Origin: Ignisphaera sp.
Lineage (GTDB): Archaea > Thermoproteota > Thermoprotei_A > Sulfolobales > Ignisphaeraceae
Assembly: GCA_038831005.1 (NCBI GenBank)
Contig: JAWBKZ010000004.1
Coordinates: 223,460 to 287,459, forward strand
Length of the DNA stretch: 64,000 bases
Reading direction: 5' to 3'
This document shows, piece by piece, positions 7,769 through 16,675 of this stretch. Under the pieces are notes generated by a model. It was given only the letters and a program-made list of their open reading frames with translations, was not told the DNA's origin and did not search any database. How positions within the stretch are numbered: the stretch's first letter is position 1; each line of letters starts with the position of its first letter. The position numbers and the translations under genes are program-made.

Positions 7769-8665
7769 TTATCGTTTAATGAGAGATAAAACATATCTGG
7801 CTAGATGTAGTGCTGGATTAATACCTGTAGCTTTTTGGATACCTCTCCATTGCGGAGACGCATTAACCTCAAAAATTACGTATCCTTTCTCGGTTTCAGC
7901 TACATCTATCCCGGCATAGTGAAGTTTTAGAACCTTCATAACCTTGAAGATAATGGTGTGAAGCTCTTCACTAAGTTTAGTTATGGGTATTGGTTTAGCT
8001 CCTTGAGCTATGTTGGTTTTCCATTCATCTTTTGAATTCTGTACACGATAATAAGCTGCGACAATTTCGTTACCTACGACAAGGATCCTTATATCTCTAC
8101 CAGGCTTTTCTATGTATCTCTGAAGATATATAGGTTGTTTAAGTTGCGCTAGCGTTCTAGCTATTGTGTAAGTTACATCAGGGTTTTCAGTCATAACTAT
8201 TCCGAAGCCCATACTCCCTATCACAGGCTTTATGATAGTTTTACTCCATTGTTCTGTAACCTTTGATGGTAACATAAAATCTTCTGTTACGAGGGTCTTA
8301 GGTACCGGTAGACCGGCTCTATTTAGAAGTAGTAAACTATAGTACTTATCTCTGGCTACAACTATAGAATCCACGGGATTAATCACAGGAATACCAAGTA
8401 ACTCTAAGTGTCTAAACACATTACATCTCCTAAGGAAATTCTCTAGGGTTATTGTTGAGCCTAGATCCCTTAGAATTACGCCATTGAATTCTATAGGTCT
8501 TGATGTAGCTAGATGGAGTATAGTATCGTCTCCTTCACCAAAGACTGAAACAAGTTCAGAAGGTCTTACGTATATTGCTGAAGCACCTAGATATTCTAGA
8601 GCAAGTATTATCTGTCTAACACTCCATGGCGGTACCGCTTTATCAGCTACAACCGCTATCTTCAT
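7769..8665 (-). CDS. RimK-family ATP-grasp ligase
   Basis: A 298-residue ATP-grasp enzyme. It has the RimK/LysX/MptN arrangement: an N-terminal pre-ATP domain (1-95), a central lobe with VVARDKYYSLLLLNRAGLPVPKT, the ATP-binding KPVIGSMGFGI loop, and a C-terminal Mg site around DVAETEKGYVIFEVNASPQW (the E-x-N triad). Such enzymes join an amino acid, often glutamate, to a carboxyl group of a protein, peptide, cofactor or the LysW carrier. No LysW or lysine-pathway genes are nearby, so a specific role cannot be given. It is a single-gene unit, with a C/D RNA just downstream. Confidence 0.88.
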   Translation of the reverse strand: MKIAVVADKAVPPWSVRQIILALEYLGASAIYVRPSELVSVFGEGDDTILHLATSRPIEFNGVILRDLGSTITLENFLRRCNVFRHLELLGIPVINPVDSIVVARDKYYSLLLLNRAGLPVPKTLVTEDFMLPSKVTEQWSKTIIKPVIGSMGFGIVMTENPDVTYTIARTLAQLKQPIYLQRYIEKPGRDIRILVVGNEIVAAYYRVQNSKDEWKTNIAQGAKPIPITKLSEELHTIIFKVMKVLKLHYAGIDVAETEKGYVIFEVNASPQWRGIQKATGINPALHLARYVLSLIKR

Positions 8666-8743
8666 AAAAGATCACTTCAACGGTTTTAAGTTCAATAACT
8701 GCAGAGCTTAGCTAAGTTTAAGAATCTTGATGAAGCACTTTAA

Positions 8744-9382
8744 TCAGAAGTGTATGCCAAATAATTGCAGTATTCGAAATATTGATAATATTGATAGAGA
8801 GATTATGAGAGATATGGGTATCGAATCTAAAGCCATATATCCTCCGATTACCAACACCTTGCTTTCACTCTCTAGAGATCTATACATGAATATAGATGGA
8901 AGTATATCAGAACCTAGAACTATTCCCATAATTGTTGAGAAAGGTAATATGTAGTAGATATCTTCACTATACGTTATAGCTATCGATAGAAGTACGAATG
9001 ATAATGTGTATCTAACCACATTAACAAGAATCATCTTCTCTGTTGCATACGTATGTACTACGGCTATGGCTATAGCTAATGATAGTAACAGAATTAGGTG
9101 TTGTATTTCTACGGTCTTGCATATCATCAGTACTAGTGTAGAGTATAATGGAAGTAAAAAGCCGCAACAGTTAATGGCGATACCATTGATTAGTGGTAAA
9201 CGTATCGATCGACATACTTTCTTGGGGTTTGCTATACATGGCATCACTATAGCTAGAAAAGTAATGGTTAGTATATTCAAACAATTCAGTAGTAAACAAT
9301 AAGAGGTATACACTGTTAACAAAAGGATCATCATAGTTCTCTGAATGAGCCATAGTTTTAGCTTGTTTTTCTTCATTCTCAA
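8744..9382 (-). CDS. Membrane protein, DUF1614-like
   Basis: A 212-residue protein with about six to seven hydrophobic segments and a short Lys-rich N-terminus facing the cytoplasm. Its C-terminal part, GSDILPSIF...VIGGYMALDSIPISLI, resembles the GADLLH...SIGGAGTFDGIF region of DUF1614 membrane proteins of archaea and bacteria, though several conserved Gly and Asp positions differ. No function is known for the family. Codon use is like the neighbours. Transcription is leftward and no operon partner is obvious, since the RimK gene begins 78 bp downstream on the same strand. Confidence 0.65.
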   Translation of the reverse strand: MRMKKNKLKLWLIQRTMMILLLTVYTSYCLLLNCLNILTITFLAIVMPCIANPKKVCRSIRLPLINGIAINCCGFLLPLYSTLVLMICKTVEIQHLILLLSLAIAIAVVHTYATEKMILVNVVRYTLSFVLLSIAITYSEDIYYILPFSTIMGIVLGSDILPSIFMYRSLESESKVLVIGGYMALDSIPISLIISLSILSIFRILQLFGIHF

Positions 9383-9520
9383 TCATAACTAAAGATTGAT
9401 TGAGTAACACCATATAAATACATCATCGCTTGCTGGAGCTATAGGTAACCGATATACACAAAATAAGGGCATCATTTAAAGCATCTCCATGGCATAATTT
9501 GTTTAAGTACTTTAAGTAAC

Positions 9521-10234
9521 TCATATATTTACATCTATAACTGTTATATGTTTGATGGCTGGAAGAGATACATTAAAGATCTTGGTGGTATTGATCATGG
9601 CATAGGTTTTTGTAGAATTATGCACATGACCATGGATAGATATATCAGGTCTAAGATCGCTATCTATATACTCAATTATCTTATAACCTAAGAAATAGTG
9701 AATCTGTGGTGGCTCTCCTTGTAGAGTTACAGATGTTGAGGCATAATGTGTTACAAGTATTGATAATCTATACTCTCTACATATATTCAGTAATTCCTTA
9801 ATTTTTCTGAGCCTATTGCTATACAAATTCTCTATACATGGAATATTCTTTTTCTGCCACGTAGTCGGTCTCTCAAGTACCCCACGACTACCTACAATAC
9901 ATATTTCTGCGTCCTTAATCTCGATGATAGTATATTCATCATCTAGCCATAGAACTTCCGGATACATCTCTCTATATCTGTGTTCAAAGCCTATGTACTC
10001 TTCATTACCGAATACAGCTACTATAGGAATACGTCTAGGATTTTTATTGACAAGCTTATTGAGAACAGAGATAATGGGCTTCATGTTATCTATAGAATTC
10101 TTTTCCACCATATCGCCTGCAAGTATTATTAAATCAGCTTTTTGATTCACAAGTCTTAACGTAGTTATAGAGGCAAAGAAAAGCGGAAGATATCTAGGGC
10201 TATGGACATCAGATACTGATACTATATGTAACAT
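9521..10234 (-). CDS. Calcineurin-like metallophosphoesterase
   Basis: A 237-residue enzyme with every motif of the two-metal phosphoesterase fold: SDVHSPRY (D-x-H), ILAGDMVE (GD), FGNEEY (GN-x-E), VTHYAS (His) and SIHGHVHNS (G-H-x-H). There is no signal peptide, so it acts in the cytoplasm. Close homologues in archaea are uncharacterised and may cleave cyclic nucleotides, nucleotides or phosphoproteins; the sequence does not decide. It stands alone on the minus strand between a membrane protein and a divergent small zinc protein. Confidence 0.9.
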   Translation of the reverse strand: MLHIVSVSDVHSPRYLPLFFASITTLRLVNQKADLIILAGDMVEKNSIDNMKPIISVLNKLVNKNPRRIPIVAVFGNEEYIGFEHRYREMYPEVLWLDDEYTIIEIKDAEICIVGSRGVLERPTTWQKKNIPCIENLYSNRLRKIKELLNICREYRLSILVTHYASTSVTLQGEPPQIHYFLGYKIIEYIDSDLRPDISIHGHVHNSTKTYAMINTTKIFNVSLPAIKHITVIDVNI

Positions 10235-10319
10235 AACTAAACGTCACCAATAAGATAAGTTCATTAACACTTAAAATAGATTTGCATCTTCTCAGCACTA
10301 TTAAGAGGTGTAAAGCAGT

Positions 10320-10541
10320 ATGATAAAGCCTAGGGGATGTAATGCCTCTGGACATAAAGGATGGATTGAACTTAAGTGCAGGTTATGTGCTAAAAAACTC
10401 TACATAGGTGATGACATAATATATATGTGTCCCAAGTGCGGTAGCAAATATGAAGCTTACTTCTGTATAGCAGATGCTAAGAAACTTCACATGAAATGTC
10501 CTTATTGTGGTTCAGAGCTGAACCTTTTACTGAATCTTTAA
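10320..10541 (+). CDS. Small zinc-ribbon protein
   Basis: A 73-residue protein with three CxxC pairs (CRLC, CPKC, CPYC) plus two single cysteines, enough for two small zinc sites. The last pair, CPYCGSELNLLL, resembles the end of rubredoxin-like or transcription-factor zinc ribbons. It has no catalytic residues and probably makes a protein or nucleic-acid contact. The start at 10320 is the first ATG. It has its own upstream region divergent from the metallophosphoesterase. No family name can be given. Confidence 0.75.
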   Translation: MIKPRGCNASGHKGWIELKCRLCAKKLYIGDDIIYMCPKCGSKYEAYFCIADAKKLHMKCPYCGSELNLLLNL

Positions 10542-10678
10542 TGAATATCTTAACAAAAACTAAGAGATAAAAGACGATTACTAGAGTTTGATGGGTTATT
10601 GATGTTTTGTTTGTTCGTTAATTGACTCGGCATGATGATTCAAAATACGATTAGTAATTTTGAATATTCTGAGCTGGG

Positions 10679-11044
10679 TTGAAGGAAATGAATAATGTTG
10701 GTGTCCAGAAGATAATAATAGATAATCATAGAGAGATTGCTATAGTCAATGTAAATCAAGATACAGTTATAGCCATTATAGATGCTGTAGTGAAGGCTAC
10801 AAAAAGAGATGAATATGTGGAGTTAACGAGCTTTAGCATAGTTGAAATAGCTAGAAAGAAGATTGTTGCAGTACATATATGTGAAAATGCCTATGGATAC
10901 ACACTATATGAAGAAGCACTATGTTTAAAAAATCAAGATACATGTACGGTCATGTCCTATATAGCATATATAATGTGTAATGAAGGGAGTTGCGAGGAGG
11001 AAAAGCTTATTAACACAGTTAAATGTATTGCATCCAGATATTAA
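10679..11044 (+). CDS. Unknown small protein with five cysteines
   Basis: A 121-residue protein from a TTG at 10679, or 118 residues from the ATG at 10688, which I think equally likely. It has a mixed alpha/beta look with a strand-rich N-terminus (VQKIIIDNHREIAIVNV) and five cysteines in the last 60 residues, not spaced as a standard zinc finger. No signal peptide or membrane segment is visible. An 8-bp inverted repeat lies just upstream at 10639-10664. I recognise no family. Confidence 0.65.
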   Translation: MKEMNNVGVQKIIIDNHREIAIVNVNQDTVIAIIDAVVKATKRDEYVELTSFSIVEIARKKIVAVHICENAYGYTLYEEALCLKNQDTCTVMSYIAYIMCNEGSCEEEKLINTVKCIASRY

Positions 11045-11114
11045 AATGAGTACCACGTCAGGAAAGAGACTTAGCTTTTAAATTCTGTAGTGATACTCAA
11101 AGTTACATATAGGT

Positions 11115-11441
11115 GTGAACATGAGGCAGGAACTCGCATTGAAAAAACTTACCGAGTATGTAGCTAGAAAAGCAGCTCTATTAGGTCAGAAATATGAACT
11201 AAGAGAACTTGTAACACCTTCTATTGTATCAATGATGGATAAAGCCATAGATAAGATGGTGGCGACTATAGTTAAGAGAAATGGAGGATTATGGTGCAAT
11301 CTTTGTGATAAGGGGCCCTTCACAAAAAGGGGATTTTATCTGCATCTCGTAAGAGTTCACTCAAGAGATATAGAGTTCATGGTTAAAGAAGAGATGAAGA
11401 AACTTCTAGAAGCGGTAAACCGTAAATCCTCACCAGTTTAG
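11115..11441 (+). CDS. C2H2-type zinc-finger protein
   Basis: A 108-residue protein from GTG at 11115 or, two codons on, from ATG at 11121, which gives the more usual start MRQELALKK. The N-terminal 60 residues are helical and basic. A single classical-looking finger, WCNLCDKGPFTKRGF followed by HLVRVH, occupies residues 61-81 (C-x2-C-x12-H-x4-H). The C-terminal tail is charged. Single-finger proteins of this kind are common in crenarchaea and are thought to bind nucleic acid, but this one has no assigned role. The next gene follows 21 bp downstream. Confidence 0.78.
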   Translation: MNMRQELALKKLTEYVARKAALLGQKYELRELVTPSIVSMMDKAIDKMVATIVKRNGGLWCNLCDKGPFTKRGFYLHLVRVHSRDIEFMVKEEMKKLLEAVNRKSSPV

Positions 11442-11462
11442 GTTTGTTTTAGGAGCTGGTGC

Positions 11463-12101
11463 ATGGTAAGAGTGTACGCTTTTGATGTAGATGGAACATT
11501 AACACCGATTAGAAGTTGCTGGAGATTCATTCACAATATTCTCAATACTGTGCACAGATCTAGAAACTATTCAAAGTATTTCTTTGAAGGTTTGTTAAGC
11601 TATGATGAATGGGTAGCAATGGAGCTAAATCTATGGAAAAATATAGATGTTGAAGTCTTCAAAAGAATTGTGTATGCTATTCCATGGAGAAACGGTATAG
11701 AGGATTTAGTAGAATTTAGGCATAAAAAGTCTAGAGACATATTTATAGCTATCTCAGGGGGGTTTAATTTCTTAGGTGAAAGAGCGGTACATGAACTCAA
11801 ATTCAATTCATATATAGGTGTAGAGTTAGAAATATTGAATGGAAGACTTACAGGTTATGCATTGAGTTATCCAGATTTCAATGGTAAAGGTACGGAATTG
11901 ATAGAGTATCTGCGTAGCAATAGTATAGAGTATAGCGAATTGATATGTATAGGTGACAATATCAACGATATCGATATGTTTAGACACTGCGATGTCTCGA
12001 TAGCTTTCTGTCCTTCAAAAAACTTAAGAAGAGATTACATCAACATCTTTATTAATTCATGTAACATAAGAAATCTCGTAAATGTACTTTATACGATCTA
12101 A
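11463..12101 (+). CDS. HAD-superfamily phosphatase, SerB-like
   Basis: A 212-residue HAD hydrolase with motif I at FDVDGTLT (the first Asp is the nucleophile), motif II at IAISGG, a conserved Lys near NGKGTE and motif IV at IGDNINDIDM. The cap inserted after motif I is alpha-helical, as in phosphoserine phosphatase (SerB) and related C1-type enzymes. Serine synthesis is possible but unproven, since related archaeal proteins act on other phosphate esters. It follows the zinc-finger gene by 21 bp and may share its transcript. Confidence 0.85.
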   Translation: MVRVYAFDVDGTLTPIRSCWRFIHNILNTVHRSRNYSKYFFEGLLSYDEWVAMELNLWKNIDVEVFKRIVYAIPWRNGIEDLVEFRHKKSRDIFIAISGGFNFLGERAVHELKFNSYIGVELEILNGRLTGYALSYPDFNGKGTELIEYLRSNSIEYSELICIGDNINDIDMFRHCDVSIAFCPSKNLRRDYINIFINSCNIRNLVNVLYTI

Positions 12102-12180
12102 TGTAACTACATTTTCACTGATTGCCTTAAACCTTAAGTACCAGCTGCATTATACTAACTAAGGTTGGTGTAACCAGCTC

Positions 12181-13506
12181 TTGAATTTGAGAAAGATATT
12201 TTATACATGTATAATTATAATGCTAGTGTTTGTCACATTGAACATGGAAAACAATATTTCTGAAGAAGGGTCTGAAAACACAATCAAGGTACGAGATAAA
12301 GAGATTTCATGGATTTACCGTAGTAAAGTGAGTAGAGCTAATGTTTACTCAAGTTCTATGCTCGTAGTGGGACCATCAAGTATCGAACACCAAATTGAAG
12401 CATTATCGAATCTGGATATAGATCAAGGAACAATATCAAATTTATCATATGTTTTTGTAGGTGGCGAAAGACTGTTCTACCAGTTCACTTACACATATTC
12501 CAATCTCTCCATACTTATTGACAGCAATATAGTGGTAAACAAGGATTACATAATTGTTCAATGGTTTAGCTTAAAAACAAATCTCCAGGTTAATTCAGGT
12601 AATTCTTCTTTTAAATATATGCAGATAAACGATTATGTAAAGGATACTATAAAGAAACTTAACTTGTCTATGATCGAGAACTGGAATACTTTAATGACAG
12701 TATTGAGAACAAAAAATGAGGTGCGTGAATACATAAATATATATGATCTCTATATAAATAAGACCAAGTATATCGGGTACCTGGGCTTAAATGATGATAC
12801 GTATATTTGTCTTAATAGAATACCCATGTATACCTGGATCGAAGTTAACGAAGTCGTGAAAGATAGTAAGCATAATACAATGTATAGGATAGAAAGTATA
12901 AATGGTGATGAAGTAGCATCAGTCACAAGCTCTTTGTCTTGCATGATTCCTATAATTGGTATAGTTAATGATATCATCAAGAATCTCGAAATACGGACAC
13001 TATTTGTAGAGCTTAGCGTCATGAATAAACTTGATATCACAAAGAAGATGAGTGAAATACTTAGAGAATACATCAATAAGGGAATAGAGATATACACACT
13101 AATGAGCCATACGGTAGACAGATATAACATATCTAAATTCGTCATAGAGATACAATATATTTCATATCCCTCGGAAACAGTAATAACAACAGTATTAAGC
13201 AACATAAACACAGTAGCTCTTAATGAGGATGAGGATTATATACGTACCCTATTAGCTGAAATAATCCAAATCTACAGAGATATTTGCTATTGCAATAATA
13301 CAATAGATTGGGCAAATATGATAGCTACAGCAAAAGTAAAGCGCATTTATACAGATACCTTAAATGAGGATCACACAAAATACACTTTGACAACTGTTTC
13401 CCCAAAACAAGTGTCAGTTTTAGTGCTTATAACATTAGTATTTGTTGCGGTTCAGGTAATGGTAATACTATTTATAATTCTTAAAACATTTAGAGAGGCA
13501 ACATAA
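12181..13506 (+). CDS. Unknown exported protein anchored at both ends
   Basis: A 441-residue protein from a TTG at 12181. Residues 6-22 form a hydrophobic signal or anchor, and residues 408-432 a second membrane helix followed by a short basic tail, so the roughly 380-residue middle part would sit outside the cell. That part is rich in Asn, Ser, Thr and Tyr with many N-x-S/T sites, as expected for glycosylated archaeal surface proteins. Two helical stretches near residues 280-320 may form a stalk. I recognise no enzyme motif. It is a single-gene unit. Confidence 0.75.
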   Translation: MNLRKIFYTCIIIMLVFVTLNMENNISEEGSENTIKVRDKEISWIYRSKVSRANVYSSSMLVVGPSSIEHQIEALSNLDIDQGTISNLSYVFVGGERLFYQFTYTYSNLSILIDSNIVVNKDYIIVQWFSLKTNLQVNSGNSSFKYMQINDYVKDTIKKLNLSMIENWNTLMTVLRTKNEVREYINIYDLYINKTKYIGYLGLNDDTYICLNRIPMYTWIEVNEVVKDSKHNTMYRIESINGDEVASVTSSLSCMIPIIGIVNDIIKNLEIRTLFVELSVMNKLDITKKMSEILREYINKGIEIYTLMSHTVDRYNISKFVIEIQYISYPSETVITTVLSNINTVALNEDEDYIRTLLAEIIQIYRDICYCNNTIDWANMIATAKVKRIYTDTLNEDHTKYTLTTVSPKQVSVLVLITLVFVAVQVMVILFIILKTFREAT

Positions 13507-13584
13507 AATTTAACTATATGTATATAACTATGTGTTTCTGCATCACTACTTAATCTATTTATCTATGTCTTCTTTATATCATGC

Positions 13585-14379
13585 TCAGTATATGCCTATA
13601 CTAACTAAAGCTTCTATTCGTTGCCCATTTATAAATTTAGTTTCAACTCCTCTAAATTTCAGTATACTATCCACGAACTCCTTCTTGAGATGCTCTATTG
13701 GATTGTATTCTTTGGATCCCAAAACAAAGTTACATGAGTATCCAAATGATGGAATCCATACTTGGTATTCTAGATGGTATCTATAGATGTTCTTAATAGA
13801 ATTAGCTATGGAGTTATAAACATCTCTATAGAAGAATGCTGAACCGGCTTGTGTAACGACTAGACCATTGTTGCTTAGAATCCTATGTATATCTCTATAA
13901 AAATTCTCGCTATAGAGTGGTCCAGCTATATCGCTTGAATATGGATCCGTTAGATCTAGTATGACGATATCGTATACTTCCTTTGCTTCAGAGACAAACT
14001 TTAAACCATCTTCAATTATTATCCTAGCTCTTGGATCATAAAACGCATTTCCATGGAATGAAGGCAGATATTCTTTCGAAACTTCAATAACATCTTCATC
14101 TATATCAACCATAACAGCTAATTCTACTGTTTTATGTTTTAAAACTTCACGCAATGTAGCTCCCTCACCTCCACCAATTATCAAGACCTTGGTTGGGTTA
14201 GGATGAAGCACCATAGCTGGATGAACTAGAGATTCATGGTATACGTGTTCATCTGCTTCACTACTCTGAATATATCCGTCGAGAATAAGGCTTCGTCCAA
14301 AATCCTCCACCTCTGCTACTACTATCTCCTGATATCTGGATCTCTTTACAACATGTACCTGTTTAACTCTTAAACTCAT
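13585..14379 (-). CDS. speE: Polyamine aminopropyltransferase (spermidine synthase family)
   Basis: A 264-residue enzyme that moves an aminopropyl group from decarboxylated S-adenosylmethionine to a polyamine. Motifs: QSSEADEHVYHESLVHPA, IIGGGEGATLREVL (cofactor loop), MVDIDEDVI and VILDLTDPYSS (the DxxDP catalytic region). The N-terminus is about 20 residues shorter than in most homologues, and the frame upstream of the ATG at 14379 is open but lacks a standard start. A purine-rich GGAAGAGGA lies just before this ATG and supports it. Crenarchaeal enzymes accept putrescine, agmatine or longer amines, so the exact substrate is not certain. The agmatinase gene is 8 kb to the left. Confidence 0.93.
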   Translation of the reverse strand: MSLRVKQVHVVKRSRYQEIVVAEVEDFGRSLILDGYIQSSEADEHVYHESLVHPAMVLHPNPTKVLIIGGGEGATLREVLKHKTVELAVMVDIDEDVIEVSKEYLPSFHGNAFYDPRARIIIEDGLKFVSEAKEVYDIVILDLTDPYSSDIAGPLYSENFYRDIHRILSNNGLVVTQAGSAFFYRDVYNSIANSIKNIYRYHLEYQVWIPSFGYSCNFVLGSKEYNPIEHLKKEFVDSILKFRGVETKFINGQRIEALVSIGIY

Positions 14380-14581
14380 TGTACTTCCTCTTCCTATACC
14401 TTGGGTAACAACTAAACCGAGCAGCCTATATCACCTTGTGTCAATAGTTTCTGGAGATCACATAGTAGTTCTAGGCGTTTTAAAGTTCTAGGTTATATAG
14501 TTTTTCTGTGGTTTTGTTGAACCATTAAATATAAAAATCTAGCTAGAATTAATAGTGTTCAGCTGTAAAACAATTCAATAG

Positions 14582-14630
14582 ATGATGTGCATGCTAAATA
14601 CTGAAAAATGATGAAGGGCCAAAGCGCTGA
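14582..14630 (+). ncRNA. C/D box guide sRNA (sR-b)
   Basis: On the plus strand: C-like box ATGATGT (14582-14588, one mismatch at the last base), 12-nt guide, D' CTGA (14601-14604), 3-nt spacer, C' ATGATGA (14608-14614), 12-nt guide, D CTGA (14627-14630). Both guides have the ideal 12-nt length. The D guide would pair with CGCUUUGGCCCU and the D' guide with UAUUUAGCAUGC. Targets are not identified. It sits between speE and the DtxR gene, antisense to both, about 50 bp after a TATA-like AATATAAA near 14527. Confidence 0.82.
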
Positions 14631-14674
14631 TTCTAAATTTCAATTACTGTAATGGAACTCACTGTATACAGTTT

Positions 14675-15349
14675 TCATCGACATTTTTTAATAGCTAAAC
14701 CTCTTATGAGTCGTGATTCGTATCTATTTAACTCAACTCTTTTACCATTTATTAGCAAGGATATCATCATAGGTGATGTAGATTCTATGCATACCTTCTT
14801 ACTTACCTCGATACCTAGACTGATAACCTTTGCAAGAAGGGAGCTATCAAACGAACATAAAATACGTGTAATAACTATCTCTGTTCCTTCAACAAACTCT
14901 GTTAACGGTAGATCACTTATATTATCTGTAACTGAACCCGGTATAGGATTTCCATGTGGGCATCGGCTTGGTTTCTGCATATATATCCAAAGCCTATCCA
15001 ATATTTCATCTGGTAAATGTTCGAACATATGTGCGTACCTATGCGATTCTATAAGATCAAATCCTAAGTGAAGATGAAGAAAGGTTTCAGCAATTCTATG
15101 TTTCTTAATAGCATCTTCAGCTAATCTTCTACCTTTTTTTGTTAGCTTAACACCCTCATATGGTATCCATCTAATGTAGTCTCCTTCAGCTAGTTTCTTC
15201 AAAGTTTTAGAAACAGTAGCAGGCGTTACATTAAGCTCTGTCGCAATATCTTGGGTTTTAGCAATACCATATATTTCCTCAAGTCTATACATGGCCTTAA
15301 GATAATCCTCTAATGTCTTAGTCTGTATCTTGAAGTGTTTCACAACCAT
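14675..15349 (-). CDS. DtxR/MntR-family metal-dependent repressor
   Basis: A 224-residue regulator. Residues 8-65 are a winged helix-turn-helix with the DtxR pattern (EDYLKAMYRLEE, then NVTPATVSKTLKKL). Residues 70-140 form the metal-binding and dimer domain, including HRIAETFL, HRYAHMFEH and CPHGNPIPG. The last 75 residues look like a FeoA/SH3-like domain. Such proteins sense Fe(II) or Mn(II) and repress metal uptake genes. The metal cannot be told from the sequence. A 7-bp inverted repeat (15388-15410) lies next to its likely TATA box and suggests autoregulation. No transporter gene is adjacent. Confidence 0.92.
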   Translation of the reverse strand: MVVKHFKIQTKTLEDYLKAMYRLEEIYGIAKTQDIATELNVTPATVSKTLKKLAEGDYIRWIPYEGVKLTKKGRRLAEDAIKKHRIAETFLHLHLGFDLIESHRYAHMFEHLPDEILDRLWIYMQKPSRCPHGNPIPGSVTDNISDLPLTEFVEGTEIVITRILCSFDSSLLAKVISLGIEVSKKVCIESTSPMMISLLINGKRVELNRYESRLIRGLAIKKCR

Positions 15350-15387
15350 AGCTAGTTCCAGTAGAGATTATAGAATAAAGCTATATA

Positions 15388-15410
15388 AACATTAAACTAT
15401 AAATAATGTT
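15388..15410. promoter_or_regulatory. Palindromic operator candidate upstream of the DtxR gene
   Basis: Perfect 7-bp inverted repeat AACATTA-(9 nt)-TAATGTT, centred about 50 bp upstream of the start at 15349 and abutting a TATA-like TTTATATAG on the minus strand (15390-15382). Size, symmetry and AT-rich character are typical of DtxR/MntR operators. Binding by the neighbouring protein is an inference. Confidence 0.5.
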
Positions 15411-15532
15411 AATAAAGTATCTTCAAATACCGAATAAGGTTACGGAGTGGTACTATTATGTTTATGTATCTCAGTCCTTAATAACTACTCTGTAGGATAA
15501 AGCAAATTGTTGAAGCATCAACGTTACTGAGA

Positions 15533-15910
15533 TTGTCAAAGGTTATATTTATGGGCATCTCAGTTCACGTACATAAGAAGATTAAGACTGTACCAAAATT
15601 CATAAACAGCATAGTGGGTATTGGATCAAGGAATAGTTTAGTCATACATCAAGATTCCACATCTTTAAAAGAACTTAGCGAAGCAGTAGAAGATATCGCT
15701 GGGGTGCTTATGAATATTGTTGTTATTGGTAAAGAGAAGAGAAAAATATGTAGGCATTTTGAGCCTGTGAAAGGTGTGTGCAATTTCTTGAATCTAGACA
15801 ACAACATTCCTACACTAACAACAATACCAGATGGGGGCAGATTCAAAATACTTGTTTCATCTCATCCCGAGATATGTGCTGTGTGTCCCTATTGGTCTAC
15901 CAGAAGTTAA
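15533..15910 (+). CDS. Unknown small cysteine-containing protein
   Basis: A 125-residue protein from a TTG at 15533. The ATG at 15551 (MGISVHVHKK) is an alternative start. The first 60 residues look like an alpha/beta domain. The last 60 contain five cysteines, including CRHFEPVKGVC and CAVCPYW, which might hold a metal or iron-sulfur site. I recognise no family. It is divergent from the DtxR gene across 183 bp that include the operator candidate, so control by that regulator, and with it a metal-linked role, is conceivable. It is followed 84 bp later by the pyrimidine operon. Confidence 0.65.
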   Translation: MSKVIFMGISVHVHKKIKTVPKFINSIVGIGSRNSLVIHQDSTSLKELSEAVEDIAGVLMNIVVIGKEKRKICRHFEPVKGVCNFLNLDNNIPTLTTIPDGGRFKILVSSHPEICAVCPYWSTRS

Positions 15911-15950
15911 TATCATTAGACGTATTTCTTATGTTAATACTTAACAATAC

Positions 15951-15967
15951 TTTATATTCATATAAAC
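15951..15967 (+). promoter_or_regulatory. Promoter of the pyrimidine operon
   Basis: Overlapping TATA-like elements TTTATATT (15951-15958) and CATATAAA (15959-15966) lie 28-44 bp before the pyrF ATG. Either would place the transcript start within about 15 nt of the start codon. No attenuator-like hairpin is visible in the short leader. Confidence 0.5.
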
Positions 15968-15994
15968 AATACTTTACATAGTGGTAGGTAGATT

Positions 15995-16675
15995 ATGCTA
16001 ATTGTGGCTCTAGATCCACCTATAAATGTTGGTTCAGAGAAATGGGTTACAGAACGATACAAAGTATTAAGGGATATAGTAAAGGGATTCAAGATAGGAT
16101 TACCGGCTATAGTTAAATACGGCATCAATTGGTTAAATAATCTATTTAAAGACTACGATGGTCTCTCAATAGCGGATCTTAAGCTAGCTGATATAGGAGA
16201 TATAATGGCTTTAACGGCAACAATGCTGAGGAATGTGGGTTTCAATGCCGTTATTGCTCATGCATTCGTAGGATACGAGAAAGGTATAGAGGTGCTAGCT
16301 AAGGTATGTGAAAAAGAGGGCATTAAGTTGATACTAGTTGTATCAATGTCTCATGAAGGTTCTAAGGAATTCATAGATAGACATATAGATGAATTCGTAG
16401 ATACAGCAGAACGTGTTGGTAGCTGGGGTGTTGTAGCACCAGCTACACGACCTAATGTAATACAATACATTAGATCAAAAGTTGGATCGAAGATAAAAAT
16501 AATTTCACCTGGAGTAGGAGTGCAGGGAGCAGAACCTGGTGCAGCTCTTTGTGCTGGTGCTGACTATGAGATAGTTGGTAGAGCTATTACGTATTCAGAT
16601 TTGGAAAAAGTAAGAGAGCTGGCACATGGTTTATTAGAGTCTCAGAAGAAGAGGTTATTGCTATGTCGTGGCTAG
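15995..16675 (+). CDS. pyrF: Orotidine 5'-phosphate decarboxylase
   Basis: A 226-residue archaeal-type OMP decarboxylase that converts OMP to UMP, the last step of de novo UMP synthesis. The catalytic D-x-K-x-x-D cluster is ADLKLADIGDI, and the phosphate-binding end is SPGVGVQG followed by EIVGRAITYS. The N-terminal VALDPP carries the first-strand Asp. The ATG at 15995 gives a normal start, close behind a TATA box. It is the first gene of an eight-gene operon and its last 13 bp overlap pyrE. Confidence 0.96.
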   Translation: MLIVALDPPINVGSEKWVTERYKVLRDIVKGFKIGLPAIVKYGINWLNNLFKDYDGLSIADLKLADIGDIMALTATMLRNVGFNAVIAHAFVGYEKGIEVLAKVCEKEGIKLILVVSMSHEGSKEFIDRHIDEFVDTAERVGSWGVVAPATRPNVIQYIRSKVGSKIKIISPGVGVQGAEPGAALCAGADYEIVGRAITYSDLEKVRELAHGLLESQKKRLLLCRG

